DNA of 64,000 bases, taken from assembly GCF_036067295.1 (NCBI RefSeq), contig NZ_CP107954.1, positions 3,782,001 through 3,846,000 on the forward strand, in the 5' to 3' direction. This document shows positions 1-7,239 of the stretch, one piece after another. The stretch comes from Kribbella sp. NBC_00382 (lineage in GTDB: Bacteria; Actinomycetota; Actinomycetes; Propionibacteriales; Kribbellaceae). Under the pieces are notes generated by a model. It saw only the letters and a list, made by a program, of their open reading frames with translations, was not told the origin of the DNA and ran no database searches. Within the stretch, counting starts at the first letter, position 1. Each line of letters starts with the position of its first letter. A program made the translations under genes and the position numbers.

Positions 1-250
1 GTCCGGGACCGGTACGTCGTCCGGCGGCTCCAGTGGGGTCCAATCGCGGTGGGAGCCGGCCCGGCGGACGGCGTCCGACAAGCCCATCGTCAGCCTCAAC
101 CCGGGCGACCGGGTGGTGCACGACAGCTTCGGCATGGGCACCGTCGTGGTGGTCCGCGGAGAGGGTCAGCAGGCCCAGGCGGATATCGACTTCGGCTCCG
201 AGGGCGTCAAGCGCCTCCTGCTCCGCTACGCCCCTGTGGAAAAGATTTAA
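1..250 (+). CDS. pcrA: ATP-dependent DNA helicase PcrA, C-terminal end (partial)
   Basis: Only the last 82 codons are present; the gene enters from the left edge in the frame whose first full codon is at base 2, and stops with TAA at 248-250. After a Gly/Ser-rich linker the tail reads PGDRVVHDSFGMGTVV and then ADIDFGSEGVKRLLLRYAP. This is the Tudor-like C-terminal domain found at the end of PcrA/UvrD-type superfamily 1 helicases, which contacts RNA polymerase in known members. PcrA acts in DNA repair and removal of obstacles ahead of replication. The helicase motifs lie outside the window, so the family call rests on this tail alone. Confidence 0.8.
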   Translation, partial: SGTGTSSGGSSGVQSRWEPARRTASDKPIVSLNPGDRVVHDSFGMGTVVVVRGEGQQAQADIDFGSEGVKRLLLRYAPVEKI

Positions 251-326
251 CAGACCACGACGTGCCGAAAAGCAGGCTGGCTGCGACAATTGAGGTTCGG
301 CCCCTCCCGGACGAAGGTCCAGCCCC

Positions 327-890
327 ATGCCCAAGGCACCAGACGCGAGCAACCGCCGGATCATCCTGGCGGGGGCGAACCCTGGGCTGAGGCTGTTCGA
401 CAAGGACGGCAAGGTCACCGCGTTCGCCTCGATCTGGATGGTCGACTGGTCGATCTGCGGAGCCGGTACGGCGGTAGTGCTCTGGTTCGACGGGATCGTC
501 CGGGTGGTCTCCGAGGACGTCGACCTGGCCTCCTGGCTGGAGCGGTACTTCGTCCGCTCGTTCCTCGAGGTGCAAGGCCTGCCGTGGCACGAGCCGGCCG
601 TCGAGCGCGACCTGGTCCAGGTCTCGATGAACCTCGCCGACGGGCTGAGCGCCAAGGCCGCCGACATCCAGATCGAGATGGGCGGCGTGCTCGACCGGCG
701 GCTGTTCGCGACCGACAACTTCCAGCTCGCCGAGGGCGCCCACAGCCTCAGCCTGGTGATCGCCCCGGTCCGCTCCGCGACGGTGTCGATCGGCGGCGCG
801 TCCGTACCGGGCTTCGTCCAGGTGGACGGCTCGGCCGACCGCCCGGGATCGTCCGCCTTCCTCACCACTGCCGAGGTTTGGCGCCGCTAG
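327..890 (+). CDS. Hypothetical protein, 187 aa, soluble
   Basis: I do not recognise this protein. It starts at the ATG in MPKAPDASNRRIILAG, has no signal peptide or membrane segment, and looks like a mixed alpha/beta soluble protein. A hydrophobic beta-rich middle (FASIWMVDWSICGAGTAVVLWF) is followed by an acidic segment and a C-terminal stretch rich in short hydrophobic strands. There is no clear Shine-Dalgarno sequence. It lies 76 bp after pcrA on the same strand and 90 bp before a secreted chitinase with its own promoter, so it is probably a single-gene unit or the tail of the pcrA transcript. Function cannot be inferred from sequence. Confidence 0.6.
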   Translation: MPKAPDASNRRIILAGANPGLRLFDKDGKVTAFASIWMVDWSICGAGTAVVLWFDGIVRVVSEDVDLASWLERYFVRSFLEVQGLPWHEPAVERDLVQVSMNLADGLSAKAADIQIEMGGVLDRRLFATDNFQLAEGAHSLSLVIAPVRSATVSIGGASVPGFVQVDGSADRPGSSAFLTTAEVWRR

Positions 891-913
891 CCCAACTCCA
901 ACGTGGTGACCTC

Positions 914-959
914 TTGACCTGCGGCGATCCTTAGATACTAATGCTTCTTAATTATCTAA
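914..959 (+). promoter_or_regulatory. Promoter and AT-rich inverted repeat of the first chitinase
   Basis: TTGACC (914-919) and TACTAA (936-941) are separated by 16 bp. An inverted repeat, TTAGATA (931-937) and TATCTAA (953-959), overlaps the -10 and the expected start of transcription. In this GC-rich genome such an AT-rich block is conspicuous; it is a candidate operator controlling the chitinase. Confidence 0.45.
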
Positions 960-980
960 CTTCATCGCTCGGAGGCGACC

Positions 981-2555
981 ATGACCCGCCCCAGGTCACG
1001 CATGCTCACTCCTGTTCTCGCCCTCCTCACTCTGCTCGCCGCCTTCGCCGTCGCGGCTCCCGCGACGGCGGCCGGTTCGGTCACCGCGACGTACGCGCTG
1101 ACCGGCGAGTGGAGCGGCAACTTCCAGGCCGCCTACACCGTCACCAACGGCACGGCTTCCACCATCAGCAGCTGGAAGGTCGAGTTCGACCTCGCCACCG
1201 GCACGAACATCACCAGCTCCTGGGATTCCGTCATCACCCGCACCGGCAATCACATCGTCGCCGGGAACGCGAGCTGGAACGCTCCGCTCGCGGCCGGCCA
1301 GTCGGCCACGTTCGGATTCATCGCGAACGGCCCGGCCCGCCCGACGAACTGCCGGGTCAACGGCGGCCTCTGCGAAGGCGGCTCGGGTGACACCAGTGCA
1401 CCGACCGCACCCGGCAATCTCAGGGTCACGGCGACGAGCAACAGCATCGTGGCACTGGCCTGGAACGCCTCCACCGACAACATCGGGGTGACCGGCTACG
1501 ACGTCTACTCCGGTAGCACGCCGGTGATCAGCACGGACGCGACCACCGGCACCGTTGGCGGACTCAACCCAGGGACCGCCTACACCTTCTCGGTGCGTGC
1601 GCACGATGCGGCCGGGAACTCCTCGCCGGCGAGCAACACGGTCACCGCGAGCACCTTGCCCGGCCCGGCCGGGTCACTGGTACCGGTCGCGCCGTACGTC
1701 GACATGGGTGCCTGGCCGACGCCTTCGCTCACCACGATGGCCACCGCCGGAAACCTCCGATCCTTCACCCTCGGATTCATCACCGGAGCCGGCGGCTGCC
1801 ACGCGAGCTGGTTCGGCGCGTACGACCCCCGGACCGGCTGGGGCAAGGATCAGATCGACGCGATCCGGGCCCGTGGCGGCGACGTCAAGATCTCCCTCGG
1901 CGGCGCCGCAGGCAGCGAACTCGCCCAGGTGTGCCCGACACCGCAGGCGACCGCTACCGAGTACCAGGCTGTCGTCGACGCCTACCAGCTGCGCTACCTG
2001 GATATCGACATCGAGGGCGGGGCGGTGGCCGACCCGGTCTCGGTCGCCAGGCGCTCCCAGGCCCTCGCCATCCTGCAGGCCAACCGGCCCGCGCTGAAGA
2101 TCTCGCTCACCCTGCCAGTACTGCCCGAAGGCCTCGACGCGAACGGGTTCGCGACCCTCAAGTCGGCCCGCGACAACGGCGTCAACGTCGACGTGGTGAA
2201 CGTGATGGCCATGGACTACAACCGGTCCTCCGGCAACTACGGGGACTTCGCCGTCCAGGCCGCACAGTCCACGTTCGGTCAGATCAAGTCGCTGTGGCCG
2301 GCCCTCACCGACGCCCAGGCGTGGCTCAAGGTCGGCGTCACGCCGATGCTCGGCAAGAACGACGACGGCGGCACCTTCAACCAGAGCCACTCGACCCAGC
2401 TGGTGAACTTCGCCCGCACCAAGCACCTCGGGATGCTGGCCTTCTGGGAGATGACCCGGGACCGCAACGCCTGCAACGGCTCACTCACGAACTGCACCAA
2501 CGTGCCGCAGACGCCCTACGAGTTCAGCAAGATCTTCGCGGGCTACACCGGGTGA
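981..2555 (+). CDS. Secreted chitinase: CBM2, fibronectin III and GH18 domains
   Basis: Extracellular endochitinase of 524 aa. A Sec signal peptide (about residues 1-30, ending APATAA) is followed by a family 2 carbohydrate-binding module (about 31-130, Trp-rich, closing Cys near its end), a fibronectin type III domain (about 145-225) and a GH18 barrel (about 235-524). The GH18 signature reads LRYLDIDIEGG, giving D341, D343 and the catalytic acid E345. Start ATG follows GGAGG. CBM2 binds crystalline chitin or cellulose while GH18 hydrolyses beta-1,4-GlcNAc linkages with retention. The 3' end overlaps the convergent LanC-like gene by 13 bp. It is related in design to Streptomyces ChiA/ChiC-type enzymes. 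Confidence 0.92.
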   Translation: MTRPRSRMLTPVLALLTLLAAFAVAAPATAAGSVTATYALTGEWSGNFQAAYTVTNGTASTISSWKVEFDLATGTNITSSWDSVITRTGNHIVAGNASWNAPLAAGQSATFGFIANGPARPTNCRVNGGLCEGGSGDTSAPTAPGNLRVTATSNSIVALAWNASTDNIGVTGYDVYSGSTPVISTDATTGTVGGLNPGTAYTFSVRAHDAAGNSSPASNTVTASTLPGPAGSLVPVAPYVDMGAWPTPSLTTMATAGNLRSFTLGFITGAGGCHASWFGAYDPRTGWGKDQIDAIRARGGDVKISLGGAAGSELAQVCPTPQATATEYQAVVDAYQLRYLDIDIEGGAVADPVSVARRSQALAILQANRPALKISLTLPVLPEGLDANGFATLKSARDNGVNVDVVNVMAMDYNRSSGNYGDFAVQAAQSTFGQIKSLWPALTDAQAWLKVGVTPMLGKNDDGGTFNQSHSTQLVNFARTKHLGMLAFWEMTRDRNACNGSLTNCTNVPQTPYEFSKIFAGYTG

Positions 2556-3880
2556 GGTAAGGACGCCCACCAGTTCTCCATCCGGAGGGCGGGGATAGCG
2601 GCACGGCCCTGGTCGACCACCCGGGCCGCCCTGAAGAGGTACGCCGCTATCCCCGCGGCCCCCTGCATCCAGCCGACCCCTGGGGGCAGGAGTGGGACCT
2701 CGTCGCGGTGCTCGATGAACTGCCAGTAGGCGTGCTCGCCGTCGCGGACCGCGCGCTCGACCAGCGTGTCAGCCAGGGACAGTGCGAAGTCCAAGTCGAC
2801 CTGGTCGCCCGTGGACTGCCACGAGTCGAGCAGCACGTCGGCGACTCCCGTAGTACCGCAGCAGCGGCCGTCGTTGTCCCAGAAGCCTGGGTAGAGCCGC
2901 TCTGGGAGTCCAGACGTCCGAACACTGTGGGAGCAGCGCCGCCGCCAGGTCACTGGCGACTCACCGGCTACCTGCTCGACACCGGCGTGCTCCAGTGCGG
3001 CGAAGAGCAGCGACGTCCCGGCTGGGCCGTGGCACCAGTTGTAGGTGACCGGGTCGAGATCCGAGTCCTCTTTGACCGGTACCAGCCTCGGGATCAGCAG
3101 GCCCTTGTCGTCGCCGACCGTGAGAGTTACTAGATGCTCCGCCCCGCCCTGGGCCGCCGCCACCAGATCTGGCAGGCCGAGCTCAGTACCGGCGATGGCT
3201 AGTGTCGCCGCGATCCCGGCGAGTCCGTGCGACAGGTTCGGCATCGATGAGCGCGGCTCGGTCAGGAAGCGCTCCGGTATGAACGGCCAGTCCAGGCCGG
3301 TGGGCCGTGAGACCGCTTCGGCGCGCAGTACCGCCAGTGCCTGCTCTGCGAGCCGGGTAGCGCCCTCTACGCCGCTCCTGCGGGCCCACAGCGCACCCAG
3401 GAGCACCCCGGCGGTACCGAGCGTCATGTCGTTGATCCGCGCGCCTGGCAGGTATCTGTCCGGGTCGACAAAGCTGGACGGCCACCCGTCAGGCTCAGCC
3501 AGCTCCAGCAGCCGCTCAACCGCAGCAGCCGAGCCAGGCATGCCCAACGACGTCAGTACGCCGATGTGGCTGACCAACCCATCAAAGAAGGTGCAGTTGG
3601 TCTCCGCCGCGATGCCAGCGTTGACCTGCTCGGCAATCGCCTCCGCCAGCGTCTGCTCCTCGGCCGTCCAGGCCCGGCTGAGCCTGATCTCAGCCAGCCC
3701 ATGCGCCAGCCCCCCAAGCCCACTGTGCATCCCGTTGTCCCGGTACTCCGGTACCTCCGCCGCCCCCGGCCCACCCACCGACTCAGGAATCCACGGCCCG
3801 TCATTCCACCGAACCTGCCCAAGCACCCACCCCCAGGCAGCCTCACCCACCTCGCGATAGGAGTCCGAGGACCAGGCCAT
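2543..3880 (-). CDS. Stand-alone LanC-like protein with CCG zinc motif
   Basis: Protein of 445 aa with the repeated helical-hairpin Gly motifs of the LanC fold (GLGGLAHGLAE, NLSHGLAGIA, WCHGPAGTS, CCGTTGVADVL, WMQGAAGIAAY). Zinc ligands are predicted at C283 (WCHG) and C340/C341 (CCG). Canonical LanC enzymes use Cys-Cys-His with CHG; a CCG site with three cysteines is known from one clade of LanM cyclases. LanC enzymes add Cys thiols to dehydrated residues in lanthipeptides, but no dehydratase or precursor peptide is nearby, so it may act on another thiol adduct or be regulatory. Its ATG overlaps the DUF6886 stop codon (TGATG), implying translational coupling. Confidence 0.8.
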   Translation of the reverse strand: MAWSSDSYREVGEAAWGWVLGQVRWNDGPWIPESVGGPGAAEVPEYRDNGMHSGLGGLAHGLAEIRLSRAWTAEEQTLAEAIAEQVNAGIAAETNCTFFDGLVSHIGVLTSLGMPGSAAAVERLLELAEPDGWPSSFVDPDRYLPGARINDMTLGTAGVLLGALWARRSGVEGATRLAEQALAVLRAEAVSRPTGLDWPFIPERFLTEPRSSMPNLSHGLAGIAATLAIAGTELGLPDLVAAAQGGAEHLVTLTVGDDKGLLIPRLVPVKEDSDLDPVTYNWCHGPAGTSLLFAALEHAGVEQVAGESPVTWRRRCSHSVRTSGLPERLYPGFWDNDGRCCGTTGVADVLLDSWQSTGDQVDLDFALSLADTLVERAVRDGEHAYWQFIEHRDEVPLLPPGVGWMQGAAGIAAYLFRAARVVDQGRAAIPALRMENWWASLPHPV

Positions 3881-4401
3881 CAGCGGGCGATCGCGTTGCG
3901 CAGCCGGATCCCACTGAACTCGAGCGTGCTCGCGACCACAGCGTCCCAGAACTCGTGCAGCCGGGGCAGTACGCGCAACTGGATACCGGCTTCCTCATGC
4001 AGCTCGAAGAGATCGCCGACCCGCTCAGGCGGACCCAGCGGCGTCACCTCGGTTGTCGCCACGAAAGCCGCCTCAGCAGGCTGGAACGGCTCGGCGGGCA
4101 GCCGGTACGCGTACAACTCGACCGTGCGCATCGCTTCCAGCCAGCCGTACTCGACTGCGTGCACCCGCATGCCACTTCCGTCGCCGATGATGCGGGAGCG
4201 GTCCTCTGATGACGTCCCGGGGCCCACCCATGCCATCGCGCGGGGGCACTGCCGGGGGAACCAGTAGTCGGGCGCACGATCGTGGCCGACGGCCCAGACG
4301 TACTCACCGGTCTTGGTCGACGTGGCGGCGATGTGGGGCCGGAAGATCTGGATCGCCGGATCTTCGGAGAAATGGAGGACCTCACCAGGCCGCGGGCGCA
4401 T
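3880..4401 (-). CDS. DUF6886 family protein
   Basis: A 173 aa soluble protein matching the DUF6886 family by its opening RPGEVLHFSEDP, the YVWAVGHDRAPDYWFPRQCPRA block and the closing EFSGIRLRNA. The function of the family is unknown. The conserved His/Asp/Cys-rich N-terminal half suggests a small enzyme or ligand-binding fold, but this is inference. It is the first gene of a two-gene unit with the LanC-like protein (one-base overlap). No Shine-Dalgarno is visible; a TAGGCT hexamer ends 7 nt before the ATG, so the transcript is probably leaderless. Confidence 0.8.
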   Translation of the reverse strand: MRPRPGEVLHFSEDPAIQIFRPHIAATSTKTGEYVWAVGHDRAPDYWFPRQCPRAMAWVGPGTSSEDRSRIIGDGSGMRVHAVEYGWLEAMRTVELYAYRLPAEPFQPAEAAFVATTEVTPLGPPERVGDLFELHEEAGIQLRVLPRLHEFWDAVVASTLEFSGIRLRNAIAR

Positions 4402-4414
4402 GCGCGGCAGCCTA
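4402..4414 (-). promoter_or_regulatory. -10 of predicted leaderless DUF6886-lanC transcript
   Basis: TAGGCT (4414-4409) followed by 7 nt and then the ATG at 4401; no ribosome-binding site. A TTGGCT-like -35 lies about 19 bp further upstream. Confidence 0.5.
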
Positions 4415-4459
4415 GTACCGCGGATCAGCGCTGAGCCAAGCCTTATTCAACAGCGTGGA

Positions 4460-5359
4460 TCAGGGGTTGAGGCCGCAGTGGTTGCGCAGCCACGGCATCG
4501 GGTCGATCGGGTCGCCACCGTTCGGGCGGACCTCGAAGTGCAGGTGCGGGCCGGTGGTGTTGCCGGTGACGCCGACCGCGCCGACCTGGTCGCCGGCGTA
4601 CACGGTCTCGCCGACCGAGACGCTGAACTTCGACATGTGGTTGTACCAGGTCTCGGTACCGTCCTCGTGCCGGACCCGGACCTGGCGGCCGTACGGGCCG
4701 GCGAACTCGGCGCTGACCACGACGCCCTTCATCACGCTGCGGATCGGGGTGCCGATCGGGGCGGCGAAGTCGGTGCCGGTGTGGTTGCGGGCCCAGCGGC
4801 CGCCGGCCTGACCGAAGCCGGCGGTGATGTGGTAGCCGGAGATCATCATCTCGCAGCGGGTGGCCGACTCGCGGGCGGTCTTCTCGGCCAGCTCGGCCTT
4901 CGCCTTGGCGCTCGCGAGGGCGCTGGCGCGCTTCACGGTGAGGGCGCGGGTGGCGTCGAGCTTGGCGGCGCGGGCCTTCGAGATCCGGTCGGCCGCGGCC
5001 TGCTTCTTGGTCAGGTCGGCGCCGGTGAGCTCGACCCGGGAGGAGTCACGGGTGGCCAGTTGGCGGCGCTCGATCCGCGCGGTGGTCAGCGCGTTCATCT
5101 GCCCGTCGCCGATGCTCAGCGCGGCGATGTTGACGGCGGAGTTGGCCGACGTCGGGTTCGCGAGCGCGCTGTGGCTGAAGCCGACGGCGCCGGCTGCGGC
5201 CGCAAGTGCTGCGGTCAGTCCTACTACCTGCGTACTGCTCGGGGTGTTACGCCTGGCGACTCGATGCTTGCCACTGTGACGACCTGCGCCGGTCTTGCGC
5301 GCAGCGCTGGCAGCTTTGCCTGGCGTGACGCGGCTGGCCGCGGCACGGTGCTGGGACAC
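4460..5359 (-). CDS. M23 family murein endopeptidase, secreted
   Basis: Cell-wall metallopeptidase of 299 aa. A basic N-terminus with a hydrophobic helix (VVGLTAALAAAAGAVGFSHSALA) serves as signal peptide or anchor, followed by an Ala/Lys-rich coiled-coil stretch (about 95-165) and a C-terminal LytM domain. Zinc ligands are H193 and D197 (HTGTD) and H274, with H272 in HLHFE as catalytic base. M23 enzymes cut peptide cross-bridges in peptidoglycan; the coiled coil resembles that of division-linked NlpD/RipA-type hydrolases. GTG start preceded by AAAGG. The gene sits between pcrA and sucC, its usual place in actinobacteria. It has a leader of roughly 80 nt from a clear sigma-70-type promoter. 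Confidence 0.9.
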   Translation of the reverse strand: MSQHRAAASRVTPGKAASAARKTGAGRHSGKHRVARRNTPSSTQVVGLTAALAAAAGAVGFSHSALANPTSANSAVNIAALSIGDGQMNALTTARIERRQLATRDSSRVELTGADLTKKQAAADRISKARAAKLDATRALTVKRASALASAKAKAELAEKTARESATRCEMMISGYHITAGFGQAGGRWARNHTGTDFAAPIGTPIRSVMKGVVVSAEFAGPYGRQVRVRHEDGTETWYNHMSKFSVSVGETVYAGDQVGAVGVTGNTTGPHLHFEVRPNGGDPIDPMPWLRNHCGLNP

Positions 5360-5442
5360 AACGTGGCCTTTCGGTCACAGGGGAGGGGGGCTGTCCTGTT
5401 GGTTCACTCCCGGGAGGTTTTATTCCCCTCGGGGGCTCATGC

Positions 5443-5471
5443 ACCATAACGGAACCGCAACGAGCCGACAA
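5443..5471 (-). promoter_or_regulatory. Promoter of the M23 peptidase
   Basis: TTGTCG (5471-5466), 17 bp, TATGGT (5448-5443) on the minus strand. The transcript would carry a leader of about 77 nt containing a small CCCC-GA-GGGG hairpin. I looked for the conserved blocks of the c-di-AMP riboswitch here and did not find them. Confidence 0.55.
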
Positions 5472-5576
5472 ACCCCGCCACCCCATTTCGGGCCCTAGCT
5501 TCACGAAACTTTTGCATGCGCGGCTGCACGTGCATCGGCCTGAGCGCTCAGAAGGCTGCTATGTCAGGAAGAACTT

Positions 5577-6425
5577 TCACGCGACTGTGTGCTGTTCGTC
5601 GTCGAGATGCGACAACATTCCGGTGATCTGATGGACCACATCGCCGTGGAACGGCAGTGACAGGTGACCGACCCCGTCGACCCGGACGTTGCGGGCGATC
5701 AGGTCGGGGTGCCGGATCCGGGCCCGCCGCTGCGGCACGATCAGCTGGTCGACGTCGCTGTAGAACGCGACGAAGCGGGTCTGGCAGTCCGGCGCCGGCT
5801 CGGCGAGCTCGGCCATCAGGTCGCTGTCCGGCCGGAGCTGCTTGACCAGCGGCCAGGGAAAGAGTCGTGCGGCGAACGTGCCCTGGTGCGGGGTGCCGAG
5901 CGTGACGCAGGTGTGGACGCGTTCGGAGCCGCCTAGCCGCTGCACGTAGTACCGGGCGATCAGGCCGCCCAGGCTGTGGCCGACGATGTGGATCTGGTCC
6001 GAACCGGATTCCTCGCAGAGCCGCTCGATCTCGGCGCCCATCCGCTCGGCGGTACTCCGGACATCGAGCGTCAATGGGGAGTACGAGAAGGTCTGGATCC
6101 GGGTGAAGCCGCGGCGGAGCAGCTGGCGGCGCATCAGGGCGAACACCGTGTGGTTGTCGATGATGCCGTGAGCGAGCAGGATCGGCGTACCGGCCGCCCG
6201 GACGTCGCCGACCAGGAGGCTGCGCTGGGCCGGCGTCAGGCCGCTCAGGGTGAGTCGCTCGGCGCGGTTGCCGGAGGCGCCGACCAAGCCGAGCGGGTAC
6301 ATCGCGAGGTGGGTGGTGATCCAGCCGAGCTCGACGGCGGCACCCTGCAGCACGCGGGGCGACAGCACCGAGCGGGCGCCGTACTTGAGTCCTTGGAGAG
6401 CTTCCCGGATGTCCTCGGCGCTCAT
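5577..6425 (-). CDS. Alpha/beta-hydrolase lipase/esterase
   Basis: A 282 aa lipase-like hydrolase. An oxyanion-region segment (PILLAHGIIDNHTVF) precedes the nucleophile elbow GHSLGG, followed by TLGTPHQGT, an acidic-residue strand (FYSDVDQLIVP) and the His loop VGHLSLPFHGDVV. This order is typical of class 2 lipases and PGAP1-like esterases. No signal peptide is obvious; the N-terminal 45 residues include a hydrophobic stretch that could associate with membranes. ATG preceded by GGAG. Transcribed divergently from the B12-binding protein with a 128 bp gap. Substrate cannot be deduced. Confidence 0.8.
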   Translation of the reverse strand: MSAEDIREALQGLKYGARSVLSPRVLQGAAVELGWITTHLAMYPLGLVGASGNRAERLTLSGLTPAQRSLLVGDVRAAGTPILLAHGIIDNHTVFALMRRQLLRRGFTRIQTFSYSPLTLDVRSTAERMGAEIERLCEESGSDQIHIVGHSLGGLIARYYVQRLGGSERVHTCVTLGTPHQGTFAARLFPWPLVKQLRPDSDLMAELAEPAPDCQTRFVAFYSDVDQLIVPQRRARIRHPDLIARNVRVDGVGHLSLPFHGDVVHQITGMLSHLDDEQHTVA

Positions 6426-6541
6426 CGCGTCTCCTCACTCCCAATCAGACCCCCCGTACAACTGGTCCGATCACTTTCAACGGTAACCGGTTCCCCGTTC
6501 GCGTGGCCGGGAACACACGCCGCTGTGTCTGATCCGTGAGG

Positions 6542-6553
6542 TAGCTTCTGCAT
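6542..6553 (+). promoter_or_regulatory. -10 of predicted leaderless B12-binding protein transcript
   Basis: TAGCTT at 6542-6547, then 6 nt, then the ATG at 6554, with no Shine-Dalgarno sequence. Confidence 0.45.
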
Positions 6554-6970
6554 ATGTCTGCCACGAGCCCACTGCGAGTAGTTGTTGCCAAGCCAGGACT
6601 GGACGGCCACGACCGCGGCGCGAAGGTGGTCGCCCGGGCCCTGCGGGACGCCGGTATGGAGGTCATCTACACCGGTCTGCACCAGACGCCCGAGCAGATC
6701 GTCGAGACCGCGATCGCCGAGGACGCCGACGCGATCGGTCTGTCGGTGCTCTCGGGTGCGCACATGACCCTGTTCAAGAAGGTCCGCGAGCTGCTCACCG
6801 AGCGGGACGCCGACGACATCGTCGTGTTCGGCGGCGGGATCATCCCCGAGGCCGACATGCAGCCGCTGGCCGAGCTCGGCGTGCACAAGATCTTCACTCC
6901 CGGCGCGACCACCACCGAGATCGTCGAGTGGGTCCGCGGCCATGTCGGCGACGCCTCAGCGACTGCCTGA
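6554..6970 (+). CDS. Stand-alone cobalamin-binding subunit of an acyl-CoA mutase (IcmB/MutB C-terminal type)
   Basis: A 138 aa B12-binding domain with the base-off signature DGHDRG (D-x-H-x-x-G), then GLSVLSG and GGG loops that cradle the lower axial ligand. The sequence closely resembles the small subunit of isobutyryl-CoA mutase and the C-terminal domain of methylmalonyl-CoA mutase. It would pair with a separate large subunit that binds the acyl-CoA and catalyse carbon-skeleton isomerisation linking branched-chain and odd-chain acyl-CoA metabolism to succinyl-CoA. No large subunit is in the window. sucCD, which handles succinyl-CoA, lies 6 kb downstream, as is common in actinobacteria. Confidence 0.88.
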   Translation: MSATSPLRVVVAKPGLDGHDRGAKVVARALRDAGMEVIYTGLHQTPEQIVETAIAEDADAIGLSVLSGAHMTLFKKVRELLTERDADDIVVFGGGIIPEADMQPLAELGVHKIFTPGATTTEIVEWVRGHVGDASATA

Positions 6971-6995
6971 CCACTGTGTGCAGCCGATTGGCATG

Positions 6996-7129
6996 TTACT
7001 AATCGGTAATACCTAATCGTTAAGAAATACCTGGTTGTGCACGGTGTGGAATCGCGGTCGCATACAGCCATGCGTTAGTTAGTCCGGGCAACCACCGGGA
7101 CCGGGAAGATGTGTGGCTCAGGACACATC
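6996..7129 (+). promoter_or_regulatory. Control region of the sugar ABC transporter operon
   Basis: The 269 bp gap before the binding-protein gene holds an AT-rich block with an inverted repeat TTAC-N6-GTAA (6996-7009) and repeated TAATCG, and further down a second inverted repeat GATGTGT (7108-7114) with ACACATC (7123-7129). These are candidate promoter and operator elements; no regulator gene is adjacent. Confidence 0.3.
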
Positions 7130-7239
7130 GGCCCCGATCTCGGTTACTGTCCGGAGAGGCCGGCTCGCAGCGTGGTGGGGGTCTGCGGACGACCGACGCA
7201 GGACCATGTGACATCCCATCGGGAGAGGGCAGGTACACG

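Noticed and set aside
5360-5445. c-di-AMP (ydaO-type) riboswitch upstream of the M23 peptidase
   Set aside because: Such riboswitches often precede wall hydrolases in actinobacteria, but the conserved blocks are not visible in this leader of about 77 nt.
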